From positions 34,511 to 91,555 of the forward strand of contig PBEX01000023.1 in assembly GCA_002718515.1 (NCBI GenBank): 57,045 nucleotides of DNA. The letters are read 5' to 3'. The position numbers were made by a program, and so were the translations under genes. Shown one piece after another: positions 8,188-16,508 of this stretch (positions within the stretch are counted from its first letter, which is position 1; each line of letters starts with the position of its first letter). Origin of the DNA: Phycisphaerae bacterium (GTDB lineage: Bacteria > Planctomycetota > Phycisphaerae > Phycisphaerales > SM1A02). The notes beneath the pieces were generated by a model that ran no database searches, was not told where the DNA came from, and worked only from the letters and a program-made list of their open reading frames with translations.

Positions 8188-9393
8188 ATGGTTGTTGGTC
8201 AATTCAGTCAAGAAGTTGATGTGCTTGTTATTGGCGGTGGTCCTGCGGGTTACACAGCTGCATTCCGTTGTGCTGAACTTGGTAAAAATGTTGCAATCGT
8301 TGACCCACATGAATCGCTTGGCGGAAGATGTTTACACCAAGCATGCATGCCAACTAAAGGTTCGTATTATGGCCACGAACTCAATGAAGTGACACAGTTT
8401 CAAGCGACCTTGAAGAAAGGGCTTGAACAGCGTTGCAAGTCACTTGGAATAGAGAGACTCATTGGGAACGCGCATTTTGAGTCATCAAAGAAAGCGCAAA
8501 TCACTGGCGAGCATGTTTCTATTGTGAAGTTCCGTAAAGCAATCATTGCAACTGGAACGAGCCCTAGAGAATCATTAAATGACAACTGTGTTCAAGTAGA
8601 AGATGTATATCAAACTTTTTCGCCATCAGGCAATGTGCTCATTGTTGGGGGTACAACTGATGGTGTTGAAGCAGCGCATGCACTCAAAGACGCAGATGTA
8701 ACGCTCTATACTGAAGGAAAACTCCTTCCAACATTTGATGCGAGAATCGTAAAACTCGCTGAACGACAATTGAAAAAAACCGCAACCATCGTCAATGAGA
8801 TGCCAGATTTAAGTGCGTTTGAACATGTGGTTCTGGCAACAAAACGCACACCTCAACTGAGTGAACTTCAGTTACAAAATGCAGAAGTCATCTCAGGGAG
8901 TGATGGCATCCTCATCAATGAATCTTGCCAAACGTCACAATCAAGGGTTTTTGCCGTTGGGGACTGTACAGATTCATGCCACGATGCAGCCGTTGCAATC
9001 GCCCAAGCAACTGTGGCGGCTGAAGCCGCTTGTGGACTCGATAGCGTGTTTGACGCACAGTTTATTCCCCAAGTGTGCTGGGGTTCGCCAGAGTTTGCCC
9101 AATGCGGAGAGTTTGACAAAGAGGTTGTGAATATTAAGTGGGGACAATCTGGTTTAGCGCTTCTTAGAGGCATGCAACAAGGCAGCACGTTTCTTGGTTA
9201 TTGCCCAGAGTCGCAGTTAATCACGGGCATTGGATTTGTTGGAGACGATGCAACTGAATTGATTTCAGAAGGCGTTCTCGCACTTGAAATGGTCGCAACT
9301 TTGTATGACCTTGCTCAAACTATTAGACCACACCCAACGAGATGTGAGTTATTAGGCGTAGCCGCTAAAGAAGCGCTCAAGCAAATCTCATAG
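8188..9393 (+). CDS. lpdA: dihydrolipoamide dehydrogenase-like flavoprotein (short E3)
   Basis: This is a FAD disulfide oxidoreductase of 401 residues, about 60-70 shorter than classical E3. The FAD motif is [11 protein letters not shown], the redox cysteine pair is in [14 protein letters not shown] (CxxxxC), the second FAD motif is VFAVGDC, and the C-terminal catalytic pair is intact as HPTRCE. The central NAD domain is trimmed, and its glycine motif is altered ([11 protein letters not shown] in place of GGGxxGxE). It probably re-oxidises the dihydrolipoyl group of the adjacent E2, but the altered nucleotide site makes cofactor preference or activity uncertain. The 3' end overlaps the convergent paaY by six bases. 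Confidence 0.82.
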   Translation: MVVGQFSQEVDVLVIGGGPAGYTAAFRCAELGKNVAIVDPHESLGGRCLHQACMPTKGSYYGHELNEVTQFQATLKKGLEQRCKSLGIERLIGNAHFESSKKAQITGEHVSIVKFRKAIIATGTSPRESLNDNCVQVEDVYQTFSPSGNVLIVGGTTDGVEAAHALKDADVTLYTEGKLLPTFDARIVKLAERQLKKTATIVNEMPDLSAFEHVVLATKRTPQLSELQLQNAEVISGSDGILINESCQTSQSRVFAVGDCTDSCHDAAVAIAQATVAAEAACGLDSVFDAQFIPQVCWGSPEFAQCGEFDKEVVNIKWGQSGLALLRGMQQGSTFLGYCPESQLITGIGFVGDDATELISEGVLALEMVATLYDLAQTIRPHPTRCELLGVAAKEALKQIS

Positions 9394-9981
9394 TTCGTGT
9401 TTTGGACCGTGGTCCGTTAATGGCACGCGCTTTCGGTTTGGTTCAACTTCAGTAAGTGGCTCACACTCGATGCCAGTTTCAGCATGCCTACGTGCGAGAT
9501 GTTGGTAAATCCGTGTGCCCTCACCCTTCCAAGCAATCTCTTGCTCCCCTAGTTCCTTGAGGACTTTCGCAGGACAACCTGCCACAAGAACATTCGGTGG
9601 TACTTCAGTACCTGCTTTGACAAATGCCATGGCAGCGACAAAACTGTTTTCGCCAATGATTGCTCCATCCATAACAACCGCGTTCATACCAACCATTGCG
9701 TTTTTCTTAATGACGCAACCGTGTAGCACAGCACCATGCCCAATATGCCCATCTTCTTCGACAACGGTATCTTCACCCGGAAAACTGTGAACGACACATG
9801 TATCTTGCAAGTTGCTCCCCTTCTTCATGATGAGCCGCCCAATGTCTCCTCTAAGCACCGCACATGGACCAACTAGGCAATCGGCTTCAATAATGACATC
9901 ACCAATAACAACTGCTGTTGGATGAACGAACGCTGTTGGATCAACGACTGGCCTGACGCCTTCGTATTCGTAAATCGGCAT
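9388..9981 (-). CDS. paaY: PaaY, gamma-carbonic-anhydrase-like hexapeptide thioesterase
   Basis: The 197-residue left-handed beta-helix protein has many hexapeptide repeats (e.g. [47 protein letters not shown]). The gamma-CA metal-binding histidines are visible in CVVHSFPGE and [11 protein letters not shown]. Length and the [15 protein letters not shown] tail fit PaaY, which hydrolyses dead-end CoA thioesters formed from the reactive ring-opening products of phenylacetate catabolism. It is co-transcribed with paaN: the paaN stop and the paaY start share one base (TAATG). Confidence 0.9.
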   Translation of the reverse strand: MPIYEYEGVRPVVDPTAFVHPTAVVIGDVIIEADCLVGPCAVLRGDIGRLIMKKGSNLQDTCVVHSFPGEDTVVEEDGHIGHGAVLHGCVIKKNAMVGMNAVVMDGAIIGENSFVAAMAFVKAGTEVPPNVLVAGCPAKVLKELGEQEIAWKGEGTRIYQHLARRHAETGIECEPLTEVEPNRKRVPLTDHGPKHEL

Positions 9982-11663
9982 TATGCTTCAACCTTTTTTT
10001 CTACCGGAACGCATGTTCGACTTTGCACAACGTTAAACCGCCCTGCTATGAATGCAGAATCAGTGAGTGTTGCGTTTCCTGATGGGTTTGCTCCACTGAC
10101 GTGGAAGTCACTGAATGCTGCAGATTGATTCACCCAAATGTTTCCAACAAGGTTGCATGAAACAGGTACACCTGCGCATGTCATGACATCAATCGCCTGT
10201 TCAATGACATCATCGTCCGTGCTGTACAAGCCGCAACTAATTGCACCATGGTTACGAGCAATACTTGATGCAAGTTGAATAGACTCTTCTGTTGATTCCG
10301 TTTCAACGATAAACACAATTGGGCCAAAGTGTTCTTGAGCAATCGTAACAAGGTCGGAAGAGTTCGTTTTTACAATCTTGATTGAACGAGTCCTCGCTTC
10401 TGGGAACATCGCATGTCCTATTCCGTCGCCACTTCTGAGCACATCACCTTGCACACTGTCAACTCTGTCTGCTGTTGCTTGATTTTGAACAGCGCCTAAC
10501 ACTTCATTGGCTCGACCCTGATCGCTTAACATCCAATCAACTGCCTTGACGATTGCTTGCGAAACATCATCAAAGGACATCGTGCCATCAGTTGTTTGAA
10601 TCCCTCCCTTAGGCACAAAGATGTTTTGTGGCGTCGTGCACATTTGCCCTGAATACAAACAGAGTGAAAAACCAATGTTCCCAGAGACTGGCTTCATCGA
10701 CTCAACACTATCAATGATGATGCTGTTGATGCCTGATTTCTCTGTGTACACAATTGCATCGCCCGCGTTAGCCTCTACCCATTCACCAAACTCAGATGAA
10801 CCAGTGTAGTCAACAATTGAAACTGAATCATGTTGAACGAGTTCAGCAGTTTTTGGAGCTTCAACAGTATCTGCAACTAAGGTCACAATGTTCGCGTCGA
10901 ATCCTGCTTCCATAAGGACTTCTTGACAAATACGAACGGACATTGCTGATGGCAGAATCGCTTGGGGGTGTGGTTTTACGATAACACCATTTCCTGTGAC
11001 AAGGCTTGCGAAGAGGCCGGGATATGAATTCCATGTAGGGAATGTTGAACAACCGATGACTAGCCCGATTCCTCGCGGAACAATCGCAAACTGTTTGTCT
11101 AAAGTGACGAAATCATCTTTGCCGACTTGTTTTTTCCAAGTGACTTCTGATGGGCAGTCGAGCATTGCTTTGTATGCGTAGGCAACTGCCTCTAGACCTC
11201 TGTCTTGAGCATGCGGCCCACCTGCTTGGAACGCCATCATGAATCCTTGACCTGTTGTGTGCATGACTGCAAACGCCATGTCAAAGCTTTTCTTGTTAAG
11301 CCTGTCTAATATTTCTAATGCGCAACCTACCCTCGTCTCAACTGATGCCTTTCTCCAATCGTTGCATGCCTGAGTCATTGAATGCATCAAGTCATCGACA
11401 TTGACCTCTGGATACGTGACGCCAAGATTGATTCCATAGGGTGACGCTTCCCCGCCAACCCAATCTCCATTTGTTGATTGCGAGAGGGAAAATTGCGAAT
11501 CAATCACTGAATCAAAAAATGCTTTGCCATCTGATTTAGCATTTTCGCCATAAATCTTGCCACTCGGGACTTCTGGATAGGCTGAGAAAAACCCTCTATC
11601 TTGGATGGCGTTGATAGCAGATTCGATTTTTTCGTGATGTCTCTCAAAAAAACAAGTAGTCAT
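9981..11663 (-). CDS. paaN: phenylacetic acid degradation protein PaaN (aldehyde dehydrogenase family)
   Basis: This 560-residue aldehyde dehydrogenase-fold protein resembles the PaaN branch found in organisms without full PaaZ. The putative catalytic cysteine is C342 in SGQMCTTPQ and the general base lies around E308 in [12 protein letters not shown]-site residues include [13 protein letters not shown] and [10 protein letters not shown]. There is no MaoC hydratase domain, so ring hydrolysis must be supplied elsewhere and PaaN would oxidise the 3-oxo-5,6-dehydrosuberyl-CoA semialdehyde. The ATG is preceded by GGAG at good spacing. It is transcribed toward the paaA-D/pdh block. Confidence 0.88.
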   Translation of the reverse strand: MTTCFFERHHEKIESAINAIQDRGFFSAYPEVPSGKIYGENAKSDGKAFFDSVIDSQFSLSQSTNGDWVGGEASPYGINLGVTYPEVNVDDLMHSMTQACNDWRKASVETRVGCALEILDRLNKKSFDMAFAVMHTTGQGFMMAFQAGGPHAQDRGLEAVAYAYKAMLDCPSEVTWKKQVGKDDFVTLDKQFAIVPRGIGLVIGCSTFPTWNSYPGLFASLVTGNGVIVKPHPQAILPSAMSVRICQEVLMEAGFDANIVTLVADTVEAPKTAELVQHDSVSIVDYTGSSEFGEWVEANAGDAIVYTEKSGINSIIIDSVESMKPVSGNIGFSLCLYSGQMCTTPQNIFVPKGGIQTTDGTMSFDDVSQAIVKAVDWMLSDQGRANEVLGAVQNQATADRVDSVQGDVLRSGDGIGHAMFPEARTRSIKIVKTNSSDLVTIAQEHFGPIVFIVETESTEESIQLASSIARNHGAISCGLYSTDDDVIEQAIDVMTCAGVPVSCNLVGNIWVNQSAAFSDFHVSGANPSGNATLTDSAFIAGRFNVVQSRTCVPVEKKVEA

Positions 11664-11789
11664 TCTGGACTCCGATAACTAGACAAAAGTGTGGTTAGGC
11701 GCACATTGTACCTTGATTACTGACTCGTAATCTTTGCTTAGTGTTGCTCAATTAACGCAATTAGTTTCAAAAATCCCCTATCTATCAAT

Positions 11790-11795
11790 TACAAT
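11790..11795 (+). promoter_or_regulatory. putative -10 box for the FHA-sigma gene
   Basis: TACAAT lies 33 bases upstream of the GTG start at 11829, in an AT-rich 165-base divergent spacer between paaN and the sigma-factor gene. A weak -35 (TTCAAA-like) lies about 18 bases upstream. In contrast to the leaderless-type starts elsewhere, an AGGAG Shine-Dalgarno is present at 11817-11821. Confidence 0.35.
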
Positions 11796-11828
11796 AGAGA
11801 CAGCGAATTCGCGTCTAGGAGTTCCCAG

Positions 11829-12842
11829 GTGAATGACAATGTTCAACATTCTGATGGATTAGTGCTTTTCCAGATTCATGGAAAGCGCGTTCCTCAAATT
11901 GAAGTCCTTGAAGGCAGCGAATGCATTCTAGGTCGCTCGCCCACATGCTCACACCAATTGGCTAATCGTTATGTTTCTAGGCAACACGCCAAGGTGGAAT
12001 GTAAAGATGACAAGTGGGTTCTTTCTGATTTAAAAAGCCGTTCTGGTACTTATCTCAACACGATTCGCATGGAGAAAGGCGAGGAAGTCCAGATTCATTC
12101 TGATGACATGATTCAAATTGGACCGTGGAAGTTCCTTGTCAGATTGCCAGGACAAACTGACAACTTAGATAGCCAAATGGTCAACGAGATTGACAACTGC
12201 CCTGTTGCCCCAGACCAAGGCGATGAAGTACCAACGCTCGTTCGCACTGTTAACGGCCGCTACGAGACAAATATGGACTTACTTCTTCAGTTGAAGTCTG
12301 ATGAAACTGTCAACCGTGAAATGGGTTGGGGGATTTTTGTCGACAGATATGGACCCATCATTTGTGGATTTGCTCGCAACGCAGGCTTACCGAGTGGTGA
12401 AGCTGATGACGTCATGCAGAATGTGCTGTTCAATTTTTTCAAAGTTGCCGACCAATTTGAGTATGACCCAAGCAAAGGTCGCTTCAGAGGGTATCTCAAA
12501 CGGATTACGCTCAATGCGATTAGACAGCGATATCGTAAACGAAGAGAAGCAAATCTAGATACGCATGGAATGCAAGTTGCTGAAGACGGTCGAGATGAAC
12601 TAGAAGTCGTTTTCGATCGGGAGTGGGCTGAGCACTTGCTATCTGAAGCGATGACAGAAGCGAGGCCGAAATTTGAACCAAAGACATGGGAAGCATTTGA
12701 ACTGTATGGAAGGCGCGGGATGAGCGCAGAACGTGCCGCAGAACGCTTAGACATGACACCTGAAACTGTACGTCATGCGAAATCTAGAGTCATGAAGACT
12801 GTTAGAGAAATCGTTTCGCGATTAAGAGAAGAAGAACTGTAA
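11829..12842 (+). CDS. ECF-type RNA polymerase sigma factor with N-terminal FHA domain
   Basis: The 337-residue fusion has an FHA domain at ~13-105 (ILGRSPTC ... NRYVSRQHAKVE ... SRSGTYLN), with the phosphothreonine-binding Gly-Arg, Ser and His residues conserved. A linker follows, then sigma region 2 at ~165-240 (EADDVMQNVLFNFFKVADQF, KGRFRGYLKRITLNAIRQ) and region 4 at ~285-333 (MSAERAAERLDMTPETVRHAKSRV). FHA domains bind phosphothreonine, so activity may be controlled by a Ser/Thr kinase; no kinase or anti-sigma gene is in the window. The start is a GTG with AGGAG seven bases upstream. Target promoters are unknown. Confidence 0.88.
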   Translation: MNDNVQHSDGLVLFQIHGKRVPQIEVLEGSECILGRSPTCSHQLANRYVSRQHAKVECKDDKWVLSDLKSRSGTYLNTIRMEKGEEVQIHSDDMIQIGPWKFLVRLPGQTDNLDSQMVNEIDNCPVAPDQGDEVPTLVRTVNGRYETNMDLLLQLKSDETVNREMGWGIFVDRYGPIICGFARNAGLPSGEADDVMQNVLFNFFKVADQFEYDPSKGRFRGYLKRITLNAIRQRYRKRREANLDTHGMQVAEDGRDELEVVFDREWAEHLLSEAMTEARPKFEPKTWEAFELYGRRGMSAERAAERLDMTPETVRHAKSRVMKTVREIVSRLREEEL

Positions 12843-12869
12843 CTCGAAAGAGTACAATGCTGGCAAGTT

Positions 12870-12943
12870 GCGCTCGTAGCTCAGTTGGATAGAGCATCGC
12901 TTTCCTAAAGCGAAGGTCGCAGGTTCGAATCCTGCCGGGCGTG
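12870..12943 (+). tRNA. tRNA-Arg (anticodon CCT)
   Basis: The cloverleaf is complete. The 7-bp acceptor stem pairs GCGCTCG with CGGGCGT (two G-T wobbles), the D stem is GCTC/GAGC, the anticodon stem is TCGCT/AGCGA with loop TTCCTAA (anticodon CCT), and the T arm is GCAGG-TTCGAAT-CCTGC. The discriminator is G and CCA is not encoded. A TACAAT -10-like box lies at 12853-12858. The crcB start codon is only three bases past the tRNA end. Confidence 0.95.
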
Positions 12944-12945
12944 TT

Positions 12946-13335
12946 ATGGATGGTTTAACACTTTTATATGTCGCTTTTGGTGGTTCGATTGGAGCTGTGC
13001 TTAGGGCAGTTGTTGCACATCTCTTCAGTTCGGACACGCAGTTTTCTTTTCCAGTGTCAACATTCGTTGTCAATGTTGTAGGCTGCGTGATCATTGGCAT
13101 CATTGCAGCGCTATGTCTCGGACCACTCGCATCAAACAAGGAATTCATCCGCTCATTTGTCATCATTGGATTGCTTGGGGGATTCACAACCTATTCTACT
13201 TTTGCACTTGATAGCGTTACCTTGTTTCAGAATCAGAAATTTTTGGCACTCGGCAGTTATATAGCACTCAGTAACATCCTTGGTTTGTGTGGAGCGTTCG
13301 TTGCCTTTTCAATGACATCTGCCTTGTGTAAATAG
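12946..13335 (+). CDS. crcB: fluoride ion channel CrcB/FluC
   Basis: The 129-residue protein has four membrane segments and the family hallmarks GGSIGAVLRA, NVVGCVIIG and GGFTTYSTFA, matching a single-chain Fluc/CrcB fluoride channel that exports fluoride across the inner membrane. It starts three bases after the tRNA-Arg gene, with no room for a ribosome binding site, promoter or fluoride riboswitch. It must therefore be co-transcribed with the tRNA or start within it. It converges on addA with an eight-base gap. Confidence 0.92.
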   Translation: MDGLTLLYVAFGGSIGAVLRAVVAHLFSSDTQFSFPVSTFVVNVVGCVIIGIIAALCLGPLASNKEFIRSFVIIGLLGGFTTYSTFALDSVTLFQNQKFLALGSYIALSNILGLCGAFVAFSMTSALCK

Positions 13336-13343
13336 AAACGAAA

Positions 13344-16300
13344 CTAAGTCACCGCTATGGAATCATCGAAAGCAAGCGTGAGAACTTCCCCAGTTCGTAC
13401 AAATACTAACTTGGCTTGAATTGCCGCAGGATCAATGCCAAGGATCAGCGAGAGTGAAAGCACATAGGTTGCAAGTTGGGGTTCATAATGGCGAACTGTG
13501 TCCTCTTTTGTTGAATCATCAACAACGTCGCTCTTCCAATCGATGACTTCAGCGCGAATTGGATTCCCTTCCGAATCGCGTTCGATGACAAGTCTGTCAA
13601 TCGTGCCTGATATGTCAGTCGTTTCATCGATTGAAAGTACTCCGAGTGTAGCCCCCTTCTGAAGTCTGACGAGGAATGGGTATTCTTGGTGCACCTCTGT
13701 ATGTTCAGTTGGTTTTGTAAGCAATTGTCTTATCTCGATTGATTGCAGCGAATCCATAAACAACTTCATTGCGTTGCTTACTCTCGTCTCTCCCATTCGA
13801 TGGCGGAGGGCATTTGGGGTGTGCTCGTTGAGCCACTCTTCTTGAATTGTGGACTCTAACCACTCAATCTGTTCAAACCAATTGTGAAGAAGCGTGCCTT
13901 GGTCAAATGATGCGGAATCACTCTGCCCAAATCTAGTGAGAATGTTACGCTCGCCACCACCTTCTAAACTTGATGGTGAACGAGTTGGCACACCCCTTCC
14001 CTTAACTGCACCATTTCCGCTTGGCTTCCCAACATTTAATGTATCGGGCGAAGCGCTAAAATCTTCGGTACCTTCATTGGGAACATCTTGTTTCCAAGCG
14101 AGGGTGCTATCTTCACTTTCCCACAGAATCTCGTTGGGTTGCGAAGATGAAGTCACACCAAAACCTTGCAGCAAAACGCAATCGAGCGTTTTGTACTTAG
14201 TGTTTGCTCTTGTTGGCACAATAATATGAAGTGCATGCTTTGCCCTTGTCATGCCAACGTACAAAGTACACAGCGTGTCATTGACGACTTCGTCCTTATG
14301 AGATTGTCTTAGGACTGTGTACTCATCTAGCACTCGTTCGCTATCTTCACCGCTGTAGAGCCCTGCAAGTGACGGGGGCTCAAAAGGGTCATCCTTTGAA
14401 CTGATCACTTTAGGCGTGTTAGAAATTGTGTCTTGCAAATCGCACATGATGACTGCATCGAATGAAAGGCCCTTTGAGGCATGAATTGTCATGACCTGAA
14501 CTTTAGAAGAGGCTGGGTCTGGAATCCTCGTGTTCATCACATAATCGACGAATGTAGACGGACGCATCACTATGCCTGAATCAATTTGAGCTGCTTGCTC
14601 AATAAGTTGCCACATCCTAAGTCTATCTCGACCAGTCGCTTGATTTACAAGAAGACAAGCGAATTCTTTAAGCACCACTTCATAACCGTTCTTTAACAGT
14701 GAAAGCCGAAGTTGTTTACCAAACTTTTGGCAGCCTGCATCATCTGCAAACGATAGAGCGTGAGCCGCTCCAATTGGCGAGGCGCACACATGAAAGCGTG
14801 CAACACTGTTTCCAGGATGGTCTGCCATCAAGATAAGGGACATGAGCACAGTCACTGCTGGCGAATCCGTAAGTGGGTTACCTCGGTGCTCTGCAGCTAG
14901 CACAGTTTTTTCTTCGTTGTTTCTCAGTTCATGCACGATTCGTTGAATCTGTTGCTTTGTGTTTTTTTGAACGAGGATCCCAATCGTGGCTTCAGGAGCA
15001 TCTTTAATGATTGAAAGTGTGACATCCTTCACTTTTTGGATCATCCGTTCAACATCATCAACTTCGTCATCTTCGTTGGTTGTTTGAATGCATGCATAGC
15101 CTTTTCTTGTTTCATTTGCAGGTTGGTGCAACTTGAAATCCTCTTGCCAACGAACAATGGCGTCGGAAGAAATGTCGTTGAGTTGCTGAATGTTTTGCGC
15201 ATTCATAAAGAACGCGTTCACAGCATTGAGTACAGGCGCTGAACAACGATAACTCTTCTCAAGGCGAACCATCTTGGAATCAAGGATCTGCGAATCAATG
15301 TGGCGGAGAAGGTCTGGCTCACCCCCTCTAAAACTATAGAGACTCTGCTTCACATCACCGACAAAGAAAAGGGAGCGATCACTTCCTGATTGATTTATCT
15401 CAGATATCAGTGGTTTAAGCACATTGAATTGCATCACTGATGTGTCTTGAAATTCATCAATGAGCAAGTGGTTGATTTGCATATCAAGTCTGTACTGCAA
15501 TTCAATGAGATTCTCAACGACTTTGCAGCACCCTAAGTAAAACGCAATATCATCAAACGTGTACCTGCCTTGTGTGTGCTTGAGCGCTGTGACTGCATCG
15601 TTTAACTCACTGTTGACGTGATACACGCCTTCATTTTTTACAACAAGTTCATTTCTAAAGTGCTTCTTTGCAAACTCGACAATAGGAATCGTTGCTTCGA
15701 TCTGCTCGTCTGTGAGTCTTTTCCTGTGGAACGTAAATGTTTCATCAAACACTTTTGACGGGATGCCTTGCTTGAGAAGTTCTTTCCACTGACCCGCCTC
15801 AAACTGCTCAATTGTCTTTGGTATCGATTTTAACTGCCCCTTGGCACTCGGCTCTATATCTGGAAGTCGGCATAATCCTTCCCACGCCTCTTTCTCCCCT
15901 GTCACATTTACTCGGGTTCCCCAAAGCCATGCAGTTTTTCCTGATTCCCTGATTGAACTATACGCACTGTTGTACATCTCCTTTAGCGACTCAACGACAG
16001 GGACTCTTGAACCCCCTAAACCCCATTGAAAAGCAGCTGCTAACCGAGCGAGTTCTGCATGGCTATTTGTTAACTCACAAACTGCGTCACGGAACAATTC
16101 CTTTTCGCTTGGGACATCTAGAATCGTCCAATCAGTTCGCATTCCAAGCATATCTTGGAAGACTTTCGCAGTTCTCACAAAAAAACTGTCAATCGTTCCG
16201 ATGCGTAATCGATGTAAATTTGAAGTTAACAATTGAAGCGTTTGCGCAAGTTCAACATGTTCTAACTCAGGGACTTCCTTTAGCAGTTCTTGCTTTGCGT

Positions 16301-16508
16301 GCTTATCAATAACTGCTTTTGCGATAAGTTCGATGACTCTGTCTCGGATTTCGCCTGCTGCTTTCTTACTGAAAGTCGTTGCAAGGATGGAATCAGGGCT
16401 TGCTCCCATTGCAAGCAATCTAATGTAACGCATCGCAAGTTTGTAGGTTTTGCCCGAGCCAGCGAGTGCTTCGATGACTTCAAATCGGCTGAAGTTATTC
16501 GTTGTCAT
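13344..16508 (-). CDS. addA: AddA-like UvrD-family helicase/exonuclease subunit
   Basis: The 1054-residue protein has a superfamily 1 helicase core. Walker A is EALAGSGKTYKLA near the N-terminus, with TFSKKAAGEIRDRV, HLLIDEFQDTS (Walker B) and LFFVGDVKQSLYSFRGGEPD following, then VMTIHASKGLSFDAV and LYVGMTRAKHALHI. A RecB-type PD-(D/E)XK nuclease closes the protein (GTIDRLVIER ... EVIDWKSD ... PQLATY). With AddB it would resect double-strand DNA ends for recombination. I chose the ATG at 16508 rather than a TTG at 16526; the gene overlaps addB by 14 bases. Confidence 0.85.
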   Translation of the reverse strand: MTTNNFSRFEVIEALAGSGKTYKLAMRYIRLLAMGASPDSILATTFSKKAAGEIRDRVIELIAKAVIDKHAKQELLKEVPELEHVELAQTLQLLTSNLHRLRIGTIDSFFVRTAKVFQDMLGMRTDWTILDVPSEKELFRDAVCELTNSHAELARLAAAFQWGLGGSRVPVVESLKEMYNSAYSSIRESGKTAWLWGTRVNVTGEKEAWEGLCRLPDIEPSAKGQLKSIPKTIEQFEAGQWKELLKQGIPSKVFDETFTFHRKRLTDEQIEATIPIVEFAKKHFRNELVVKNEGVYHVNSELNDAVTALKHTQGRYTFDDIAFYLGCCKVVENLIELQYRLDMQINHLLIDEFQDTSVMQFNVLKPLISEINQSGSDRSLFFVGDVKQSLYSFRGGEPDLLRHIDSQILDSKMVRLEKSYRCSAPVLNAVNAFFMNAQNIQQLNDISSDAIVRWQEDFKLHQPANETRKGYACIQTTNEDDEVDDVERMIQKVKDVTLSIIKDAPEATIGILVQKNTKQQIQRIVHELRNNEEKTVLAAEHRGNPLTDSPAVTVLMSLILMADHPGNSVARFHVCASPIGAAHALSFADDAGCQKFGKQLRLSLLKNGYEVVLKEFACLLVNQATGRDRLRMWQLIEQAAQIDSGIVMRPSTFVDYVMNTRIPDPASSKVQVMTIHASKGLSFDAVIMCDLQDTISNTPKVISSKDDPFEPPSLAGLYSGEDSERVLDEYTVLRQSHKDEVVNDTLCTLYVGMTRAKHALHIIVPTRANTKYKTLDCVLLQGFGVTSSSQPNEILWESEDSTLAWKQDVPNEGTEDFSASPDTLNVGKPSGNGAVKGRGVPTRSPSSLEGGGERNILTRFGQSDSASFDQGTLLHNWFEQIEWLESTIQEEWLNEHTPNALRHRMGETRVSNAMKLFMDSLQSIEIRQLLTKPTEHTEVHQEYPFLVRLQKGATLGVLSIDETTDISGTIDRLVIERDSEGNPIRAEVIDWKSDVVDDSTKEDTVRHYEPQLATYVLSLSLILGIDPAAIQAKLVFVRTGEVLTLAFDDSIAVT

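Noticed and set aside
12844..12945. Fluoride riboswitch before crcB
   Set aside because: The sequence directly upstream is a complete tRNA-Arg gene; there is no space for a riboswitch.
13894..14229. Plus-strand ORFs opposite addA and addB
   Set aside because: They are antisense shadows of the AddA/AddB coding frames with no own start signals or domains.
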